DNA from: Bacteroidales bacterium UBA1182
GTDB lineage: Bacteria > Bacteroidota > Bacteroidia > Bacteroidales > Bacteroidaceae
Assembly: GCA_002310015.1 (NCBI GenBank)
Contig: DBYQ01000029.1
Location: 311-12,785, forward strand
Length of the DNA: 12,475 nt
Direction of reading: 5' to 3'
Positions within the stretch are counted from its first letter, which is position 1; the number at the start of each line of letters is the position of its first letter. Under the pieces are notes generated by a model. That model was not told the DNA's origin. It ran no database searches and saw only the letters and a list, made by a program, of their open reading frames with translations. A program made the translations under genes and the position numbers. Positions 1-9,900 of the stretch are shown in pieces.

Positions 1-1254
1 GAGGATGAGAAGGCTCTGATACTGATGGGTAAGTACGGTTTTGACCGTATCATGTCAGACCCGGAGTGGGAGGACCTGGCTGATAATGCATTGGCACTCA
101 AGACAAGGGATTTCTTTGCTCCGGTATCGGCTGTGATGGGTTATGAGACTATGGTTGACTCTATAACCGCTAGGAGCAGAGCTAAAGAGTTTACCAATTC
201 ATCATTTGATTCAATTCTGGACTGGGTGCAGAGCTACTCAGGTGTTGACCTGACAGATAAGATTGAGAGTTGGAACCAGCCGGCACGGTTGGCCTGCTTC
301 AAGGTAGGTACACCACAGATTACAACCGTCACTACTGATACTGCTGATATTTATCAGGCTGAGATAGCGTTTGAGAATATATCGGACAATCCGGGTTACG
401 TGAATGTTGAGTTCGTGTTCTATGAGATTGAGAATGCCGGTGATGAGGATAAACCCACAAGCATGACCGTTAGCGTAGGCGCACATGAGACACACAGACT
501 TGTGACCCACTGGTTCAACTCTCCCGGCTTAATAAGGGTAAACACTATGCTCTCATCAAACCTGCCGCATGATGTGACTCTTAACAGCGCAGACTGGAGT
601 ACATATACCGGCACGGAACTAATCCCTGAGGGTGTTTATGCCGTTCGCGGCGGAGTGGATAATGCGCTTCCGGGTGAGATAATAGTTGATAATGAGGATA
701 GTGAACTGTTCTCACTTTCAAGACCGCTCAGAACCGGTTATCTGTCAAAATGGATAGACAAGTCCAGGGAGAAAAACAATGAGTTCATTTATGAGGGTTT
801 CTCTGACTGGCGTACATACAGCCAGTGGACACTGGTGATAAACCAGAACTTTTACGGTGATTATATACGCTCGGCATATATCATATCCCCGGGTGACGGC
901 TCTCAGTATGCACGATGGAAAATTCCTTTGACTGCTGCAGGAGTCTATGACGTATATTACTACGCGTCTCCGGATATGTCTAACAACAATAATCGTAACC
1001 GTAGGTGGAACAACAATAATAACAATAACAACAATGGCCGCAGGGTTACCAATGACTATAACTTTGAGATAGGGCAGTTCAACTCAAGTGACCGTGTCTC
1101 AATGAACATGTGGCGTGCCGATGAGGGATGGAATCTTTTGGGTACGTTCCGTTTTGAGGCGGATACAGTGAAGGTTACGCTGAACAACAAATCAGGCGTA
1201 AACGTGATTGTGGCTGATGCCGTCAAGTTGGTTAAGAGAGAAAATTCCCGTTAA
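1..1254 (+). CDS. 3' part of a large protein: possible M1-peptidase-like tail plus golvesin-like C-terminal domain (5' end outside window)
   Basis: The frame is open from base 1, giving 417 residues before TAA. The first ATG, at base 25, has no signal peptide after it and sits in a continuous helical region, so the true start is almost certainly upstream. Residues 1-95 are helical and end with YSGVDLTDKIESW (79-91), which resembles the last helices of M1-family metallopeptidases, where a Gly-x-Asp-Leu turn precedes a helix ending in Trp. The HExxH zinc site would lie upstream and cannot be seen. Residues 100-240 look like beta-sandwich. Residues 261-413 resemble the golvesin/Xly carbohydrate-binding-like domain: note GVYDVYYYAS, then W-x-LLGTFRF and VIVADAVKLV near the end. 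An Asn-rich tract interrupts this domain. The stop is 20 bases before the TolC-like gene, suggesting co-transcription. The golvesin-like call is fairly firm. The M1 call is an inference, helped by the ABC ATPase and ABC-2 permease downstream, which in Bacteroidota often accompany an M1 domain. Confidence 0.6.
   Translation, partial: EDEKALILMGKYGFDRIMSDPEWEDLADNALALKTRDFFAPVSAVMGYETMVDSITARSRAKEFTNSSFDSILDWVQSYSGVDLTDKIESWNQPARLACFKVGTPQITTVTTDTADIYQAEIAFENISDNPGYVNVEFVFYEIENAGDEDKPTSMTVSVGAHETHRLVTHWFNSPGLIRVNTMLSSNLPHDVTLNSADWSTYTGTELIPEGVYAVRGGVDNALPGEIIVDNEDSELFSLSRPLRTGYLSKWIDKSREKNNEFIYEGFSDWRTYSQWTLVINQNFYGDYIRSAYIISPGDGSQYARWKIPLTAAGVYDVYYYASPDMSNNNNRNRRWNNNNNNNNNGRRVTNDYNFEIGQFNSSDRVSMNMWRADEGWNLLGTFRFEADTVKVTLNNKSGVNVIVADAVKLVKRENSR
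982..1035 (+). repeat. AAC/AAT trinucleotide tract encoding an Asn-rich loop
   Basis: A run of AAC and AAT codons broken only by a few CGT, AGG and TGG codons. It encodes four Asn, then Arg/Asn/Arg/Arg/Trp, then nine Asn in a row (bases 1009-1035). It lies in frame inside the golvesin-like domain, between YYYAS and the next strand, so it probably forms a flexible surface loop. Mixing of AAC and AAT makes it less prone to slippage than a pure repeat, but length differences between strains are plausible and would stay in frame. Confidence 0.85.
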
Positions 1255-1274
1255 GCGAAATAACAGATAAGAAT

Positions 1275-2777
1275 ATGATAAAAAGAGATTTTTTAAAGAA
1301 GGCAGTTCTTGTGCTTGCAGCCGCCTCGGCCATAGAGACCGGAGCGCAGGCGCAGATTGTCATGACCATGGAGCAGGCTCTTGAGTACAGTGCCCAGCAT
1401 AATCCCGATCTGATTAACTCCCGTATGAGTATGGAGCGGTATGAGCAGAACCTGATAGCCCAGAAGGCATCACTCAAGTCCAGGTTCACACTTAACCTGG
1501 AGCCTCTCTCTTACTCACAGTCCCGTCAGTTTGACAGCCGTTATTCAGACTGGTACACCAACCGCTCGCTGTCATCATCGGGAACATTCAGTATATCGCA
1601 ACCCATTATCTGGACCGATGCTACGTTGTCACTCAACAACAGCCTGTCATGGCAGAACAATGAATCGTCAATAGGAGGTAATACTAACAGCAACCGTGCA
1701 TTCAGTAACCGTCTTTACCTGAGTCTGACGCAGCCGATATTCACTTACAACAAGACTAAGATGAATATGCGTCAGATAGAGATGAATTATGAGAATGCCC
1801 GCATAAGTTATGCTTTGCAGATGCTAAATGTGGAGCGTAACATAACAAGTCAGTTCTACAGCCTGTTCGTATCACAGCAGAACCTTGCAATAAGTGAGTC
1901 GGAGCTGGAGAATGCAGAGAAGAACTTCAATATAATAAAGGATAAGGTTGATGCTGACCTTGTGACCAAGGATGAGTACTATCAGGCAGAACTCAACCTG
2001 GCCCAGTCTCGTTCAAGCCTGGAGAACCAGAGGGTGAGCCTTGAGAATGCCAAGGATAATTTCAAACAGGCGCTTGGCATACCTCTTGAGGAGGATATCA
2101 TCGTGGTTTGCGATATCGAGGCTGATCCGGTATATGTGGATATCAACAAGGCTCTTGAGAGCGCCACAACCACCAGACTGGAGTTGCGTCAACGCCAGAT
2201 ATCGCGTGAGCAGCAGGAGATGTCTATGGTTCAGGTCAAGGATAATGACAGCTTTAGCGGAAATATCTCACTTTCATTGGGTATCATGGGTGATAGCGAG
2301 GATTTCAACCATGTTTATGACAATCCCACCAACAACCCGCGTGTAGCTATCTCTTTCAGTGTACCTATCTTTGACTGGGGCGCACGTAAGGCACGTATTA
2401 AGGCTGCTGAGATAGAGCGCAAGATGTTTGAGCTTAGTGCCGAGGAGGAGCTTAAGAGCATAGAGATGAACGTACGCAGCACATGCCGTAGCCTGGATAA
2501 CCTGCTGGGACAGATATCCATAGCAGAGCAGAGTCAGAAGAACGCACAGCTTACCTATGACCTCAATGAGGAGCGTTACCGTAACGGCGAGCTTACTGGT
2601 ATGCAGATGAACCAGTTCCAGACACAGCTTTCCAACAGCAAGATGTCATACACACAGGCTATCATAAACTATAAGGTTCAGCTTCTTAATCTCAAGATAC
2701 TGACACTGTATGATTTTGAGAAGGATGAGCCGGTGGCTCCCATGACATATGAACAGAGTAACGACAAAAAGAAATAA
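1275..2777 (+). CDS. TolC-family outer-membrane efflux channel
   Basis: This 500-residue protein should form the trimeric outer-membrane exit duct of the RND pump encoded next to it. A signal peptide is visible: a basic start (MIKRDFLKK), a hydrophobic stretch rich in Ala/Leu/Val, and a likely cleavage site after GAQA at residue 26. The mature protein starts with TMEQALEYSAQHNPDL, the usual first helix of outer-membrane efflux (OEP) domains. Two OEP repeats follow, roughly residues 31-275 and 290-480, each mixing amphipathic beta strands (for example near residues 75-160) with long Gln/Glu/Asn/Ala-rich coiled-coil helices. Length is typical of the family. The start at 1275 gives a complete signal peptide and lies 20 bases after the previous stop. 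The gene ends in back-to-back TAA TAA, 5 bases before the adaptor gene. The substrate cannot be deduced. Confidence 0.95.
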   Translation: MIKRDFLKKAVLVLAAASAIETGAQAQIVMTMEQALEYSAQHNPDLINSRMSMERYEQNLIAQKASLKSRFTLNLEPLSYSQSRQFDSRYSDWYTNRSLSSSGTFSISQPIIWTDATLSLNNSLSWQNNESSIGGNTNSNRAFSNRLYLSLTQPIFTYNKTKMNMRQIEMNYENARISYALQMLNVERNITSQFYSLFVSQQNLAISESELENAEKNFNIIKDKVDADLVTKDEYYQAELNLAQSRSSLENQRVSLENAKDNFKQALGIPLEEDIIVVCDIEADPVYVDINKALESATTTRLELRQRQISREQQEMSMVQVKDNDSFSGNISLSLGIMGDSEDFNHVYDNPTNNPRVAISFSVPIFDWGARKARIKAAEIERKMFELSAEEELKSIEMNVRSTCRSLDNLLGQISIAEQSQKNAQLTYDLNEERYRNGELTGMQMNQFQTQLSNSKMSYTQAIINYKVQLLNLKILTLYDFEKDEPVAPMTYEQSNDKKK

Positions 2778-2782
2778 TAAAA

Positions 2783-3853
2783 ATGAAACAGCATATGAAA
2801 TCAGGAATCAGCGTACTTACACTGACTGCACTTACACTCCTTATGGCAGGGTGCAGGCAAGAGAACACTATGAACCGTAATGAGATACCCACACCGGTAT
2901 CTGTATCTGACATTACCTACGGATCCGTAAGCAGGATCTTTACCACAAACAGCACGGCTGTGTCAAGTGCCGAGGCTGAACTGTCAACTGAGATGGCCGG
3001 TAAGTATCATCTCCAGAACAACCCTGCCACCGGTAAGCCTTATAAACTGGGTGACAAGGTCAAGAAAGGCGCCTTGATAGTACGTATTGAGGATAAGTCA
3101 TATGAGAACGGCATATCAATAGAGACCAAACGTCTGAACCTGGAGCTGGCTGAGCAGGAGCAGGTCAAGACAAAATCCTTGTATGACAAGGGGGGGGCCA
3201 CACTTACTGAGGTCAAGAACTCGGATATCAAGATCATGAATTCACGTCTGGACTATGAGAATGCCCAGATGAATCTTGAGAAGATGAACATCCGTGCTCC
3301 GTTTGACGGCGTGATAGTGAATCTTCCGCATTACTCAAAGGAGGCCAAGGTTAACAGCGGTACATCAGTGGTGACCATTATGGATTACAGCTCCATGCTG
3401 CTTGAGATCAATCTGCCTGAGAGTGCCATCAATGAGGTGAAAGTGGGCCAGAAGGCTTACATCACTCATTATACTCTGCCTAAGGATACTATCATGGGTG
3501 AGATTACAGAGCTCTCTCCGGCTATCAGCGCTGAGACCCGTACATTCAAAGGCAAGCTTATGATTGACAACAGCAAGCTGCTTATCAGGCCGGGTATGTT
3601 CGTTAAGGCCGATATCGTTACTGAGAGCCACAGCTCAACTATCGTGATACCCAAGAACATTGTACGTAACGAGCGTAACAGACGTACCGTGTTTGTGGTT
3701 GACCAGGGTATAGCCGTTGCAAAGCAGGTAAGGCTGGGATTGGAAGAGAAGAACAGCGTGGAGGTTCTGAGCGGTCTTGATAAGGACGATCAGCTGATTG
3801 TACGCGGTTTTGAGACCCTGAGAGACGGTTCAAAGGTTAAGATCCAAAGATAA
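2783..3853 (+). CDS. RND efflux periplasmic adaptor (membrane fusion protein), lipoprotein
   Basis: This 356-residue protein should bridge the inner-membrane RND permeases and the TolC-like channel. The N-terminus is a lipoprotein signal: a hydrophobic core followed by LLMAGC, making Cys24 the probable lipidated residue. The split lipoyl-like half-motifs are visible as LGDKVKKGALIVRIED (from residue 89) and IRAPFDGVIV (from 170). Between them is an alpha-helical hairpin (about 108-168) turning at LYDKGGAT, the part that contacts the TolC tip. The beta-barrel (about 195-285) includes VGQKAYITHY and RPGMFVKADIV, and a membrane-proximal domain ends the protein. Length is usual for the HlyD/AcrA family. 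An in-frame Met at residue 5 is an alternative start with no effect on the lipobox. The gene is 5 bases after the channel gene and 13 bases before the first RND gene. It carries an eight-G run in the hairpin turn. Confidence 0.95.
   Translation: MKQHMKSGISVLTLTALTLLMAGCRQENTMNRNEIPTPVSVSDITYGSVSRIFTTNSTAVSSAEAELSTEMAGKYHLQNNPATGKPYKLGDKVKKGALIVRIEDKSYENGISIETKRLNLELAEQEQVKTKSLYDKGGATLTEVKNSDIKIMNSRLDYENAQMNLEKMNIRAPFDGVIVNLPHYSKEAKVNSGTSVVTIMDYSSMLLEINLPESAINEVKVGQKAYITHYTLPKDTIMGEITELSPAISAETRTFKGKLMIDNSKLLIRPGMFVKADIVTESHSSTIVIPKNIVRNERNRRTVFVVDQGIAVAKQVRLGLEEKNSVEVLSGLDKDDQLIVRGFETLRDGSKVKIQR
3190..3197 (+). repeat. G8 homopolymer inside the adaptor gene
   Basis: Eight consecutive G residues read in frame as the end of an AAG codon, GGG GGG, and the start of GCC (Lys-Gly-Gly-Ala). 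This is the turn of the adaptor's alpha-hairpin. A gain or loss of one G would truncate the protein and could affect translation of the genes after it. It may be a slippage site or simply a glycine turn written with GGG codons. The assembly keeps the frame intact. Confidence 0.9.
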
Positions 3854-3866
3854 CACAGAGAAAAGG

Positions 3867-6800
3867 ATGAAAAGACTGGTTAGTTGGGCGGTCAGGAATC
3901 CGGTCACTGTCACTATGGCGGTGCTGGCCATTCTGCTGCTCGGAAAGATATCATATGACAGGCTGAGCGTGGAGCTGCTTCCAAGCATGAACAGCCCCCG
4001 CCTGTTTGTTGAGATAGACGCTGGCGAGCGTCCGCCAGAAGAGATTGAGAAACAGTTCGTGCGCAGCATGGAATCTCAGATTGCCCGTCAGAGTGACGTG
4101 CGCAATGTATCATCGGTAGTTAAGGTGGGTACAGCCAGACTGACGGTAGAGTACGCATGGAGAAAGAATATGGATGAGGCGTTCCTGGATCTGGAGAAGG
4201 CCATGAGCAGTTTCTCTCAGGACAGCCGTGTGACAGACCTCAGAATCTCCCAGAAGGATCCTACCACTGCTCCCATAATGATAATAGGTTTCTCCAATCC
4301 GGATATCGCCGATATGGCCGAGCTCCGCAAGGTGGCTGACTCATATGTGTGCAATGAACTGATGAGGGTTGAGGGTGTGGCTGATGTGTCACTGGCAGGC
4401 GATGAGTTTACCAACCTGGTGATAGAGGCTGATCCTTACAAACTGCAGGCTTTTGGCATAACCGTTGAAAACATATCGTCACGTATCCAGGAGAACAACC
4501 AGAGGGTATCGGGCGGAAGGATAACGGAACAGGGCTACCAGTATCTTGTGACCGGTTCAAATACACTGACAGATGAAACTGCATTCGGTAATATCATAGT
4601 AGGATACAAGAATACCGAGTCTGCACAGCCGGGAGCGCAGCAGGTGGGTGAGTTTGCATCGGCAAGCATGGCACCTATCTATCTGCGTGACGTGGCAACC
4701 ATACACTTTGAGAACCGTGAACCGGAGAACATAGTAAGGGTGAACGGCAACCGCAGTATTGGCATCTCTGTATTCAAGGAGATGGATTACAACACTGTAA
4801 AGGCTGTAGAAGGTATAAAGACCAGTCTTACCAAGATACAGAAGTCGCTGCCCGGATATGATTTCAGGATAATAAGTGACCAGGCCACTTTCATTAACGA
4901 CTCAATAGGTGAGGTCAAGAACAGCGCCATGCTGGGTATCCTGCTGGCAGTGATAGTTCTGTTCGTGTTCCTGCGCAGGGTGGGGACAACCCTTATCGTG
5001 GCCGTTTCAATACCTGTTTCCATAATAGCCACTTTCAACCTGATGTTCTTTAGCGGACTTACCATTAACATCCTTACGTTAGGAGGTCTTGCGCTTGGAG
5101 CGGGTATGCTGGTGGATAATGCCATTGTGGTTATCGAGAGTATATTCAGGAATCAGGAACGCGGCCTATCAGTGCGTGACGCCGCAATTACAGGTACATC
5201 TGAGGTGGGTGGTGCCGTATCGGCATCAACTCTTACTACCATTGTGGTATTCCTGCCTATAGTCTATCTGCACGGTGCTACGGGTGAACTTTTCAAGGAT
5301 GAGGCGTGGACTGTTACGTTCTCACTTCTCTCATCACTGTTTGTGGCTATACTGGTGATACCTACGCTGTATGAGCGTATATTTGGCCGTAAGAAGGTAG
5401 CTCCGCTCAAGAACTTCAGTTCAGTAAACATAAAGGGTTACTCCTCATTCCTTAAGAAACTGGTGGAGAAGCGTTGGTGGGTGATATTATGCTCAGTAAT
5501 CCTGGTGGCAGGAACCATATTCCTGTTGCCTTATGTGGGTACCGAGTTCATGCCCAAGACTGATGCCAATACCATAAACGTGAAGATCCGCATGGCTGAG
5601 GGTACAAGTCTGGACCGTACGTCATCTACGCTTGAGAACCTGGAGAATCTGGTGTTTGACCTGTCTGAGGATCCAGAATGTGTGATATACACTCATGTGG
5701 GACCGGGTGCATCGGCCCAGAATATGGATTTTGAGGGTGAGAATACCGCCACCATGAAGATCCAGCTCTCAAACGCGTCAGCAGTTTCTCCTGATTATCT
5801 TACGGAGGTGCTGTCTGCCTATATAGACGGCGTTGAGGGTATGGAACTTTCATTTACTCAGGATGACAACTCGCTGGGTTCACTGATGGGTACTGAAGAT
5901 GCTCCTCTGGTAGTTGAGATAAAGGGTGAGGATCTGGATCTGCTGGCTTCACTGACAGATCAGGTTAAAGCCGCCGTTGACTCAATTGACTGCCTGTATA
6001 ATGTTGAGAGCTCGCTGGCTGGCGGTGCACCTGAAATCATCATCACGGTTGACCGTGCCCTGGCCGGTATGAACAACATAAACGTATCAACCATAATCAC
6101 ACAGATACAGCAGCACTTGGCCGGTCGTGAAGCCGGACAGATGGACTACAAGGGTGATATGAGAGATATCAGCATCAAGGTTCCGGGCGTGTCTCTGGCA
6201 GACCTTAACAGTATGGTCATAACATCGGGCCAGAAGGATTTCCGTCTTGTTGAGCTGGCCCAGATAAGTGAGAGTACTGCACCAAAGGAGATTTATCGTC
6301 TCAATCAGAACCGTGTGACACGCGTTACGGCCGATATCGATGAGTCAGTATCACTTGATAAAGCTGCTCAGAGAGTAAGAGACGCCGTATCAGGAATAGA
6401 ACTGCCGCAGAACTACTCCATTAACGTGACAGGTGAGGAGGAGCGCCGAGCAGAGTCCATGAACAGCCTACTGTTGGCACTCGTGCTCTCTATCGTGCTG
6501 GTATATATGGTCATGGCATCGCAGTTTGAATCACTGCTGCATCCGTTTACCATCCTCCTTACCATTCCGCTTGCTCTGGTGGGCGCGGTACTGATGTTCC
6601 TGATTACAGGAATAACCGTGAATATAATGGGTATCATAGGTATGGTGATGCTGGCCGGTATCGCGGTAAACAACTCCATCATCCTGGTGGACCGTATAGG
6701 ACAGCTCAAGGAGGCGGGTCTGAGCCTTACCGATGCCATAGCAGAGGCAGGGCAGCAGCGTATCCGTCCTATCCTGATGACCAGTCTTACCACAATCCTG

Positions 6801-6968
6801 GCACTTGTGCCAATGGCACTCGGACTGGGTGATGGCGCATCACTGAGTTCACCTATGGCAATTGCCGTGATAGGCGGTCTTCTCACTTCAACTCTTTTGA
6901 GTCTGGTTGTGATACCTTGTGTTTATTATGTATTTGAAAGCGCCAAAATAAGAATCACTGGAAAGTAA
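3867..6968 (+). CDS. RND-family efflux permease (first of two)
   Basis: This 1033-residue inner-membrane transporter has the full 12-helix RND architecture of the AcrB/MdtBC hydrophobe/amphiphile efflux class. TM1 follows MKRLVSWAVRNP at the N-terminus, with the usual DRLSVELLPSM at its periplasmic end. The first periplasmic porter domain runs from about residue 40 to 345, TM2-TM6 from 352 to 505, TM7 about 538-562, the second periplasmic domain to about 865, and TM8-TM12 from 868 to the end. TM4 carries GMLVDNAIVV with Asp417-Asn418, where AcrB has two Asp. TM10 carries IAVNNSII with Asn935-Asn936, where AcrB has Lys940-Asn. The conserved RIRPILMTSL is present before TM11. Length is typical. 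It starts 13 bases after the adaptor gene, and its TAA overlaps the next ATG by one base (TAATG), implying translational coupling. It may form a homotrimer or a mixed trimer with the second RND protein. The substrate is unknown. Confidence 0.95.
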   Translation: MKRLVSWAVRNPVTVTMAVLAILLLGKISYDRLSVELLPSMNSPRLFVEIDAGERPPEEIEKQFVRSMESQIARQSDVRNVSSVVKVGTARLTVEYAWRKNMDEAFLDLEKAMSSFSQDSRVTDLRISQKDPTTAPIMIIGFSNPDIADMAELRKVADSYVCNELMRVEGVADVSLAGDEFTNLVIEADPYKLQAFGITVENISSRIQENNQRVSGGRITEQGYQYLVTGSNTLTDETAFGNIIVGYKNTESAQPGAQQVGEFASASMAPIYLRDVATIHFENREPENIVRVNGNRSIGISVFKEMDYNTVKAVEGIKTSLTKIQKSLPGYDFRIISDQATFINDSIGEVKNSAMLGILLAVIVLFVFLRRVGTTLIVAVSIPVSIIATFNLMFFSGLTINILTLGGLALGAGMLVDNAIVVIESIFRNQERGLSVRDAAITGTSEVGGAVSASTLTTIVVFLPIVYLHGATGELFKDEAWTVTFSLLSSLFVAILVIPTLYERIFGRKKVAPLKNFSSVNIKGYSSFLKKLVEKRWWVILCSVILVAGTIFLLPYVGTEFMPKTDANTINVKIRMAEGTSLDRTSSTLENLENLVFDLSEDPECVIYTHVGPGASAQNMDFEGENTATMKIQLSNASAVSPDYLTEVLSAYIDGVEGMELSFTQDDNSLGSLMGTEDAPLVVEIKGEDLDLLASLTDQVKAAVDSIDCLYNVESSLAGGAPEIIITVDRALAGMNNINVSTIITQIQQHLAGREAGQMDYKGDMRDISIKVPGVSLADLNSMVITSGQKDFRLVELAQISESTAPKEIYRLNQNRVTRVTADIDESVSLDKAAQRVRDAVSGIELPQNYSINVTGEEERRAESMNSLLLALVLSIVLVYMVMASQFESLLHPFTILLTIPLALVGAVLMFLITGITVNIMGIIGMVMLAGIAVNNSIILVDRIGQLKEAGLSLTDAIAEAGQQRIRPILMTSLTTILALVPMALGLGDGASLSSPMAIAVIGGLLTSTLLSLVVIPCVYYVFESAKIRITGK

Positions 6969-6970
6969 TG
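6966..6970 (+). other. TAATG stop-start overlap coupling the two RND genes
   Basis: The TAA stop of the first RND gene (6966-6968) shares its last base with the ATG of the second (6968-6970). No strong Shine-Dalgarno sequence is seen just upstream. Such overlaps favour re-initiation by the same ribosome and a fixed ratio of the two products, as would suit subunits of one complex. Confidence 0.85.
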
Positions 6971-9900
6971 AAGTCATTTATTGACAGAAGGGTAACTATC
7001 TGCATGCTTCTGGTGGCGCTCACGCTGCTGGGCTATTTCTCGTACAAGCAGTTGCCGGTTGAGTTGCTGCCCAATACTGAGTTGCCTCAGCTTTATATTA
7101 CCGCCTCGTCCAGAAGTGACCTCACTCCGTCTTATATGGAGCAGCAGGTGGTAATCCCGCTTGAAGGAGCCATAAGCGCTGTAGGTGGTGTGGAGAACAT
7201 GGAATCAACGGTATCGGGCCGACAGGGTTCCATCAGGGTTGATTTCAAGAGAGGCACCAATCTCAAGATGACCACCGTGAAACTGCAGGAGAAGATAAGC
7301 TCCATACGGGGCGATTTCCCATCGGAAGTCACGGTGAATGTCCAGCAGGCTAACCTCAATGGCATAAGTAACCAGTTTATGTCACTGCAGGTGCGCGGAT
7401 CAGGTGGTGTTGACCGTCTGAGAGCCATCGTTGACAAGGATGTGGTACCTCGTTTGGAGAGTATAGACGGCATAGCAGGTGTAACTGTTTATGGTGGTCG
7501 TGTCAAATCCATAGAGATACGCTCCAACCCGGAGGCTATGCAGGCATTGCACATATCAAATGCACAGATAAGCCAGGCATTGAGCCAGTATAATCAGGAG
7601 CGTACTTTCCTGGGCTTTATAAGCGAGCCTGACAAAAAATACTATGTGCAGCTTGACGCCAACTATGATGATGTGTCACAGGTGGAGAACCTGGTGGTTG
7701 CCAATGGACCTGTATACCTTAAGAATGTGGCCACGGTGTTCTTTGACTATAAGGAAGAGACTACCATAAGCCGTGTTAACGGTATGGATGCCATCTCCGT
7801 ATCTTTGGTCAATGGTGCCGGCGAGAATCTTCTTGAACTCTCCAATAGAGCCCTTAAGCGTATTGATGAGATAAACCGTGAAGTGGCCAACCAGGATTTG
7901 CAGCTTGTGGTGCAGTCAAACTCGGCAGACCAGATAAGCAACAACATATCACAGATAGTCAAATTGGCTTTGATGGGTGGTATGCTGGCTATTCTGGTGC
8001 TCTGGTTTTTCCTGCGCAACCTGAGTCTGGTATTCTTTATTGCATTGTCAATACCTGTCTCAATATTATCTGCATTCAATGTATTTTATGCTGCAGATAT
8101 ATCCATAAACACCCTTACCCTTATAGGTATGGCGCTGGCTATAGGTATGTTGTTGGATAGCAGTATAGTTGTGCTGGAGAACATATACCGTCTGGCTTCC
8201 ATGGGGATGCCGCCGCGATTGGCGGCTCTGCAGGGCGTAAAGGAGGTGCGTAAGGCGCTCTTGGCATCAACACTTACTACAATAACTGTGTTCCTGCCGT
8301 TTGTGTTCTCTGATGATCCTATGATAAAGCTTTTGGGTAGGAATATAGGCTTTTCAATCATCTCTACGCTGATTTTCTCGCTCTTGGTGGCTGTTACTTT
8401 CATCCCTATGGCAACAGCAGCCATGATGGAACGTGGTGGAGGCGGCAACAGCGTCTTCTTCCGTAAGATGTCCATTCATGACCGTCCGTTGCAGATGTAT
8501 TCAACTCTGCTCAAGACCTGTCTGCGCAAGCCCGGACCAACGGTCGGCACTGCGGTTGCCGTTCTGGTTATTGCATTCATATTCGCCCTGTCGCGCAATA
8601 CCGGTCAGAACCGTCAGGTGGACAGTGACAGGATCAATATCAACATCACCATGCCAAGCGGCAGCACTCTTGATGATACTGATGAGGCGACGGCAACTCT
8701 TGAGTCACGTTTGGATAGCCTGCCTCAGAAAAAGGATGTGATAAGCCGCATTCAGGAGGATCAGGCCTCAATTACCCTGACTCTCCAGGATGGTTATAAT
8801 AAAAAGGGTGGAGTAACAATAAGCCAACTTGTTGAGCAGTTGAGTGATGAGCTTACTCTTGATGGCGATATAGACGTACGTGTTACTCCAGGCTATGCCC
8901 GTGGAAACCAGAGTGCATCGGGGCTCAGTTCCCTGACACGTTTCATGAGTGTGATGGGTGTTGGTGACAATACGGAGAGAATCGTTGTCAAGGGTTCTGA
9001 TACCGAGACCATGCGTGTTGTTTCCAATAACCTCAGGTATTATCTGGAACAGTTGGAGTTTGTTCGTGACGTTAGGGTTGACAATCCCGGTGGACGTCGT
9101 GAGGTACAGCTTACCTTTGATCCTGTAGCGTTGGCATCTTACAATATAACCAATCAGGCAATCACCCAGGCTCTGGGTTCCTTGAACCGTTCCACCAGTA
9201 CTGGTGCAAGCTTCAAGGTAGGTACTGATGAATATGACATTGTCATAATGGATGACATCACTGAGGAAGAGGAGGAGATGCAGCGTTGGGAAAAAACCAT
9301 GGATGACCTTCGTCGTGTCATCGTTACTGATGCAAACGGCGGTACCCATGAGCTCCAGCAGATAGCAAGCATACGTCTGAGCCGTGGCCCGTCGGAAGTA
9401 AGGCGTGTTAACCGTGACCGCCGTGTAAATGTAACATACGCCATTTCGCAGAGTGAGGATCTGCCTAAGGATGTGCTTGATGATTATCATGACCAGATTG
9501 ATGACCTGATAGCCAATTACAATCTGCCTTCAGGCCTGGCTCTTGAGGTTCAGCGCGGTGATGATTCTACCAGTGAGTTCAAGTTCCTGATTCTGGCATC
9601 GATAATACTGATATTCATGATATTGGCATCGGCCTTTGAGTCACTAACCACACCTATAGTGCTGCTGTTCTCCATACCGTTGGCAGCCATTGGCTCATTG
9701 CTGGCACTGTTGCTGTCAGGCAACAGCCTGATGAATGCCAATACCCTGACAGGATTCCTTATTCTGCTGGGTATAGTGGTTAACAACGGTATCATCCTGA
9801 TAGACTACTCATCTACATTACGCCGCAGAGGCTATGGCCGTATGAGGGCTATCATGACCAGCGGTTATTCACGTCTCAGGCCTATCTGCATAACCACCAT

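Noticed and set aside
1255..1274. Possible promoter in the gap before the TolC-like gene
   Set aside because: The 20-base gap shows neither a Bacteroidota-type TAnnTTTG box nor room for a -33 element; read-through from the upstream gene is simpler.
6413..6886. A 157-codon minus-strand open frame opposite the end of the first RND gene
   Set aside because: Composition is skewed to Ser, Arg, Ile and Pro, as expected from the complement of membrane-helix codons, and it is covered by a clear RND coding region.
8768..9490. A 240-codon open frame on the minus strand opposite the second RND domain
   Set aside because: It lies wholly within a strongly supported RND reading frame, and its translation shows no recognisable domain or signal. 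It is best explained as a chance frame.
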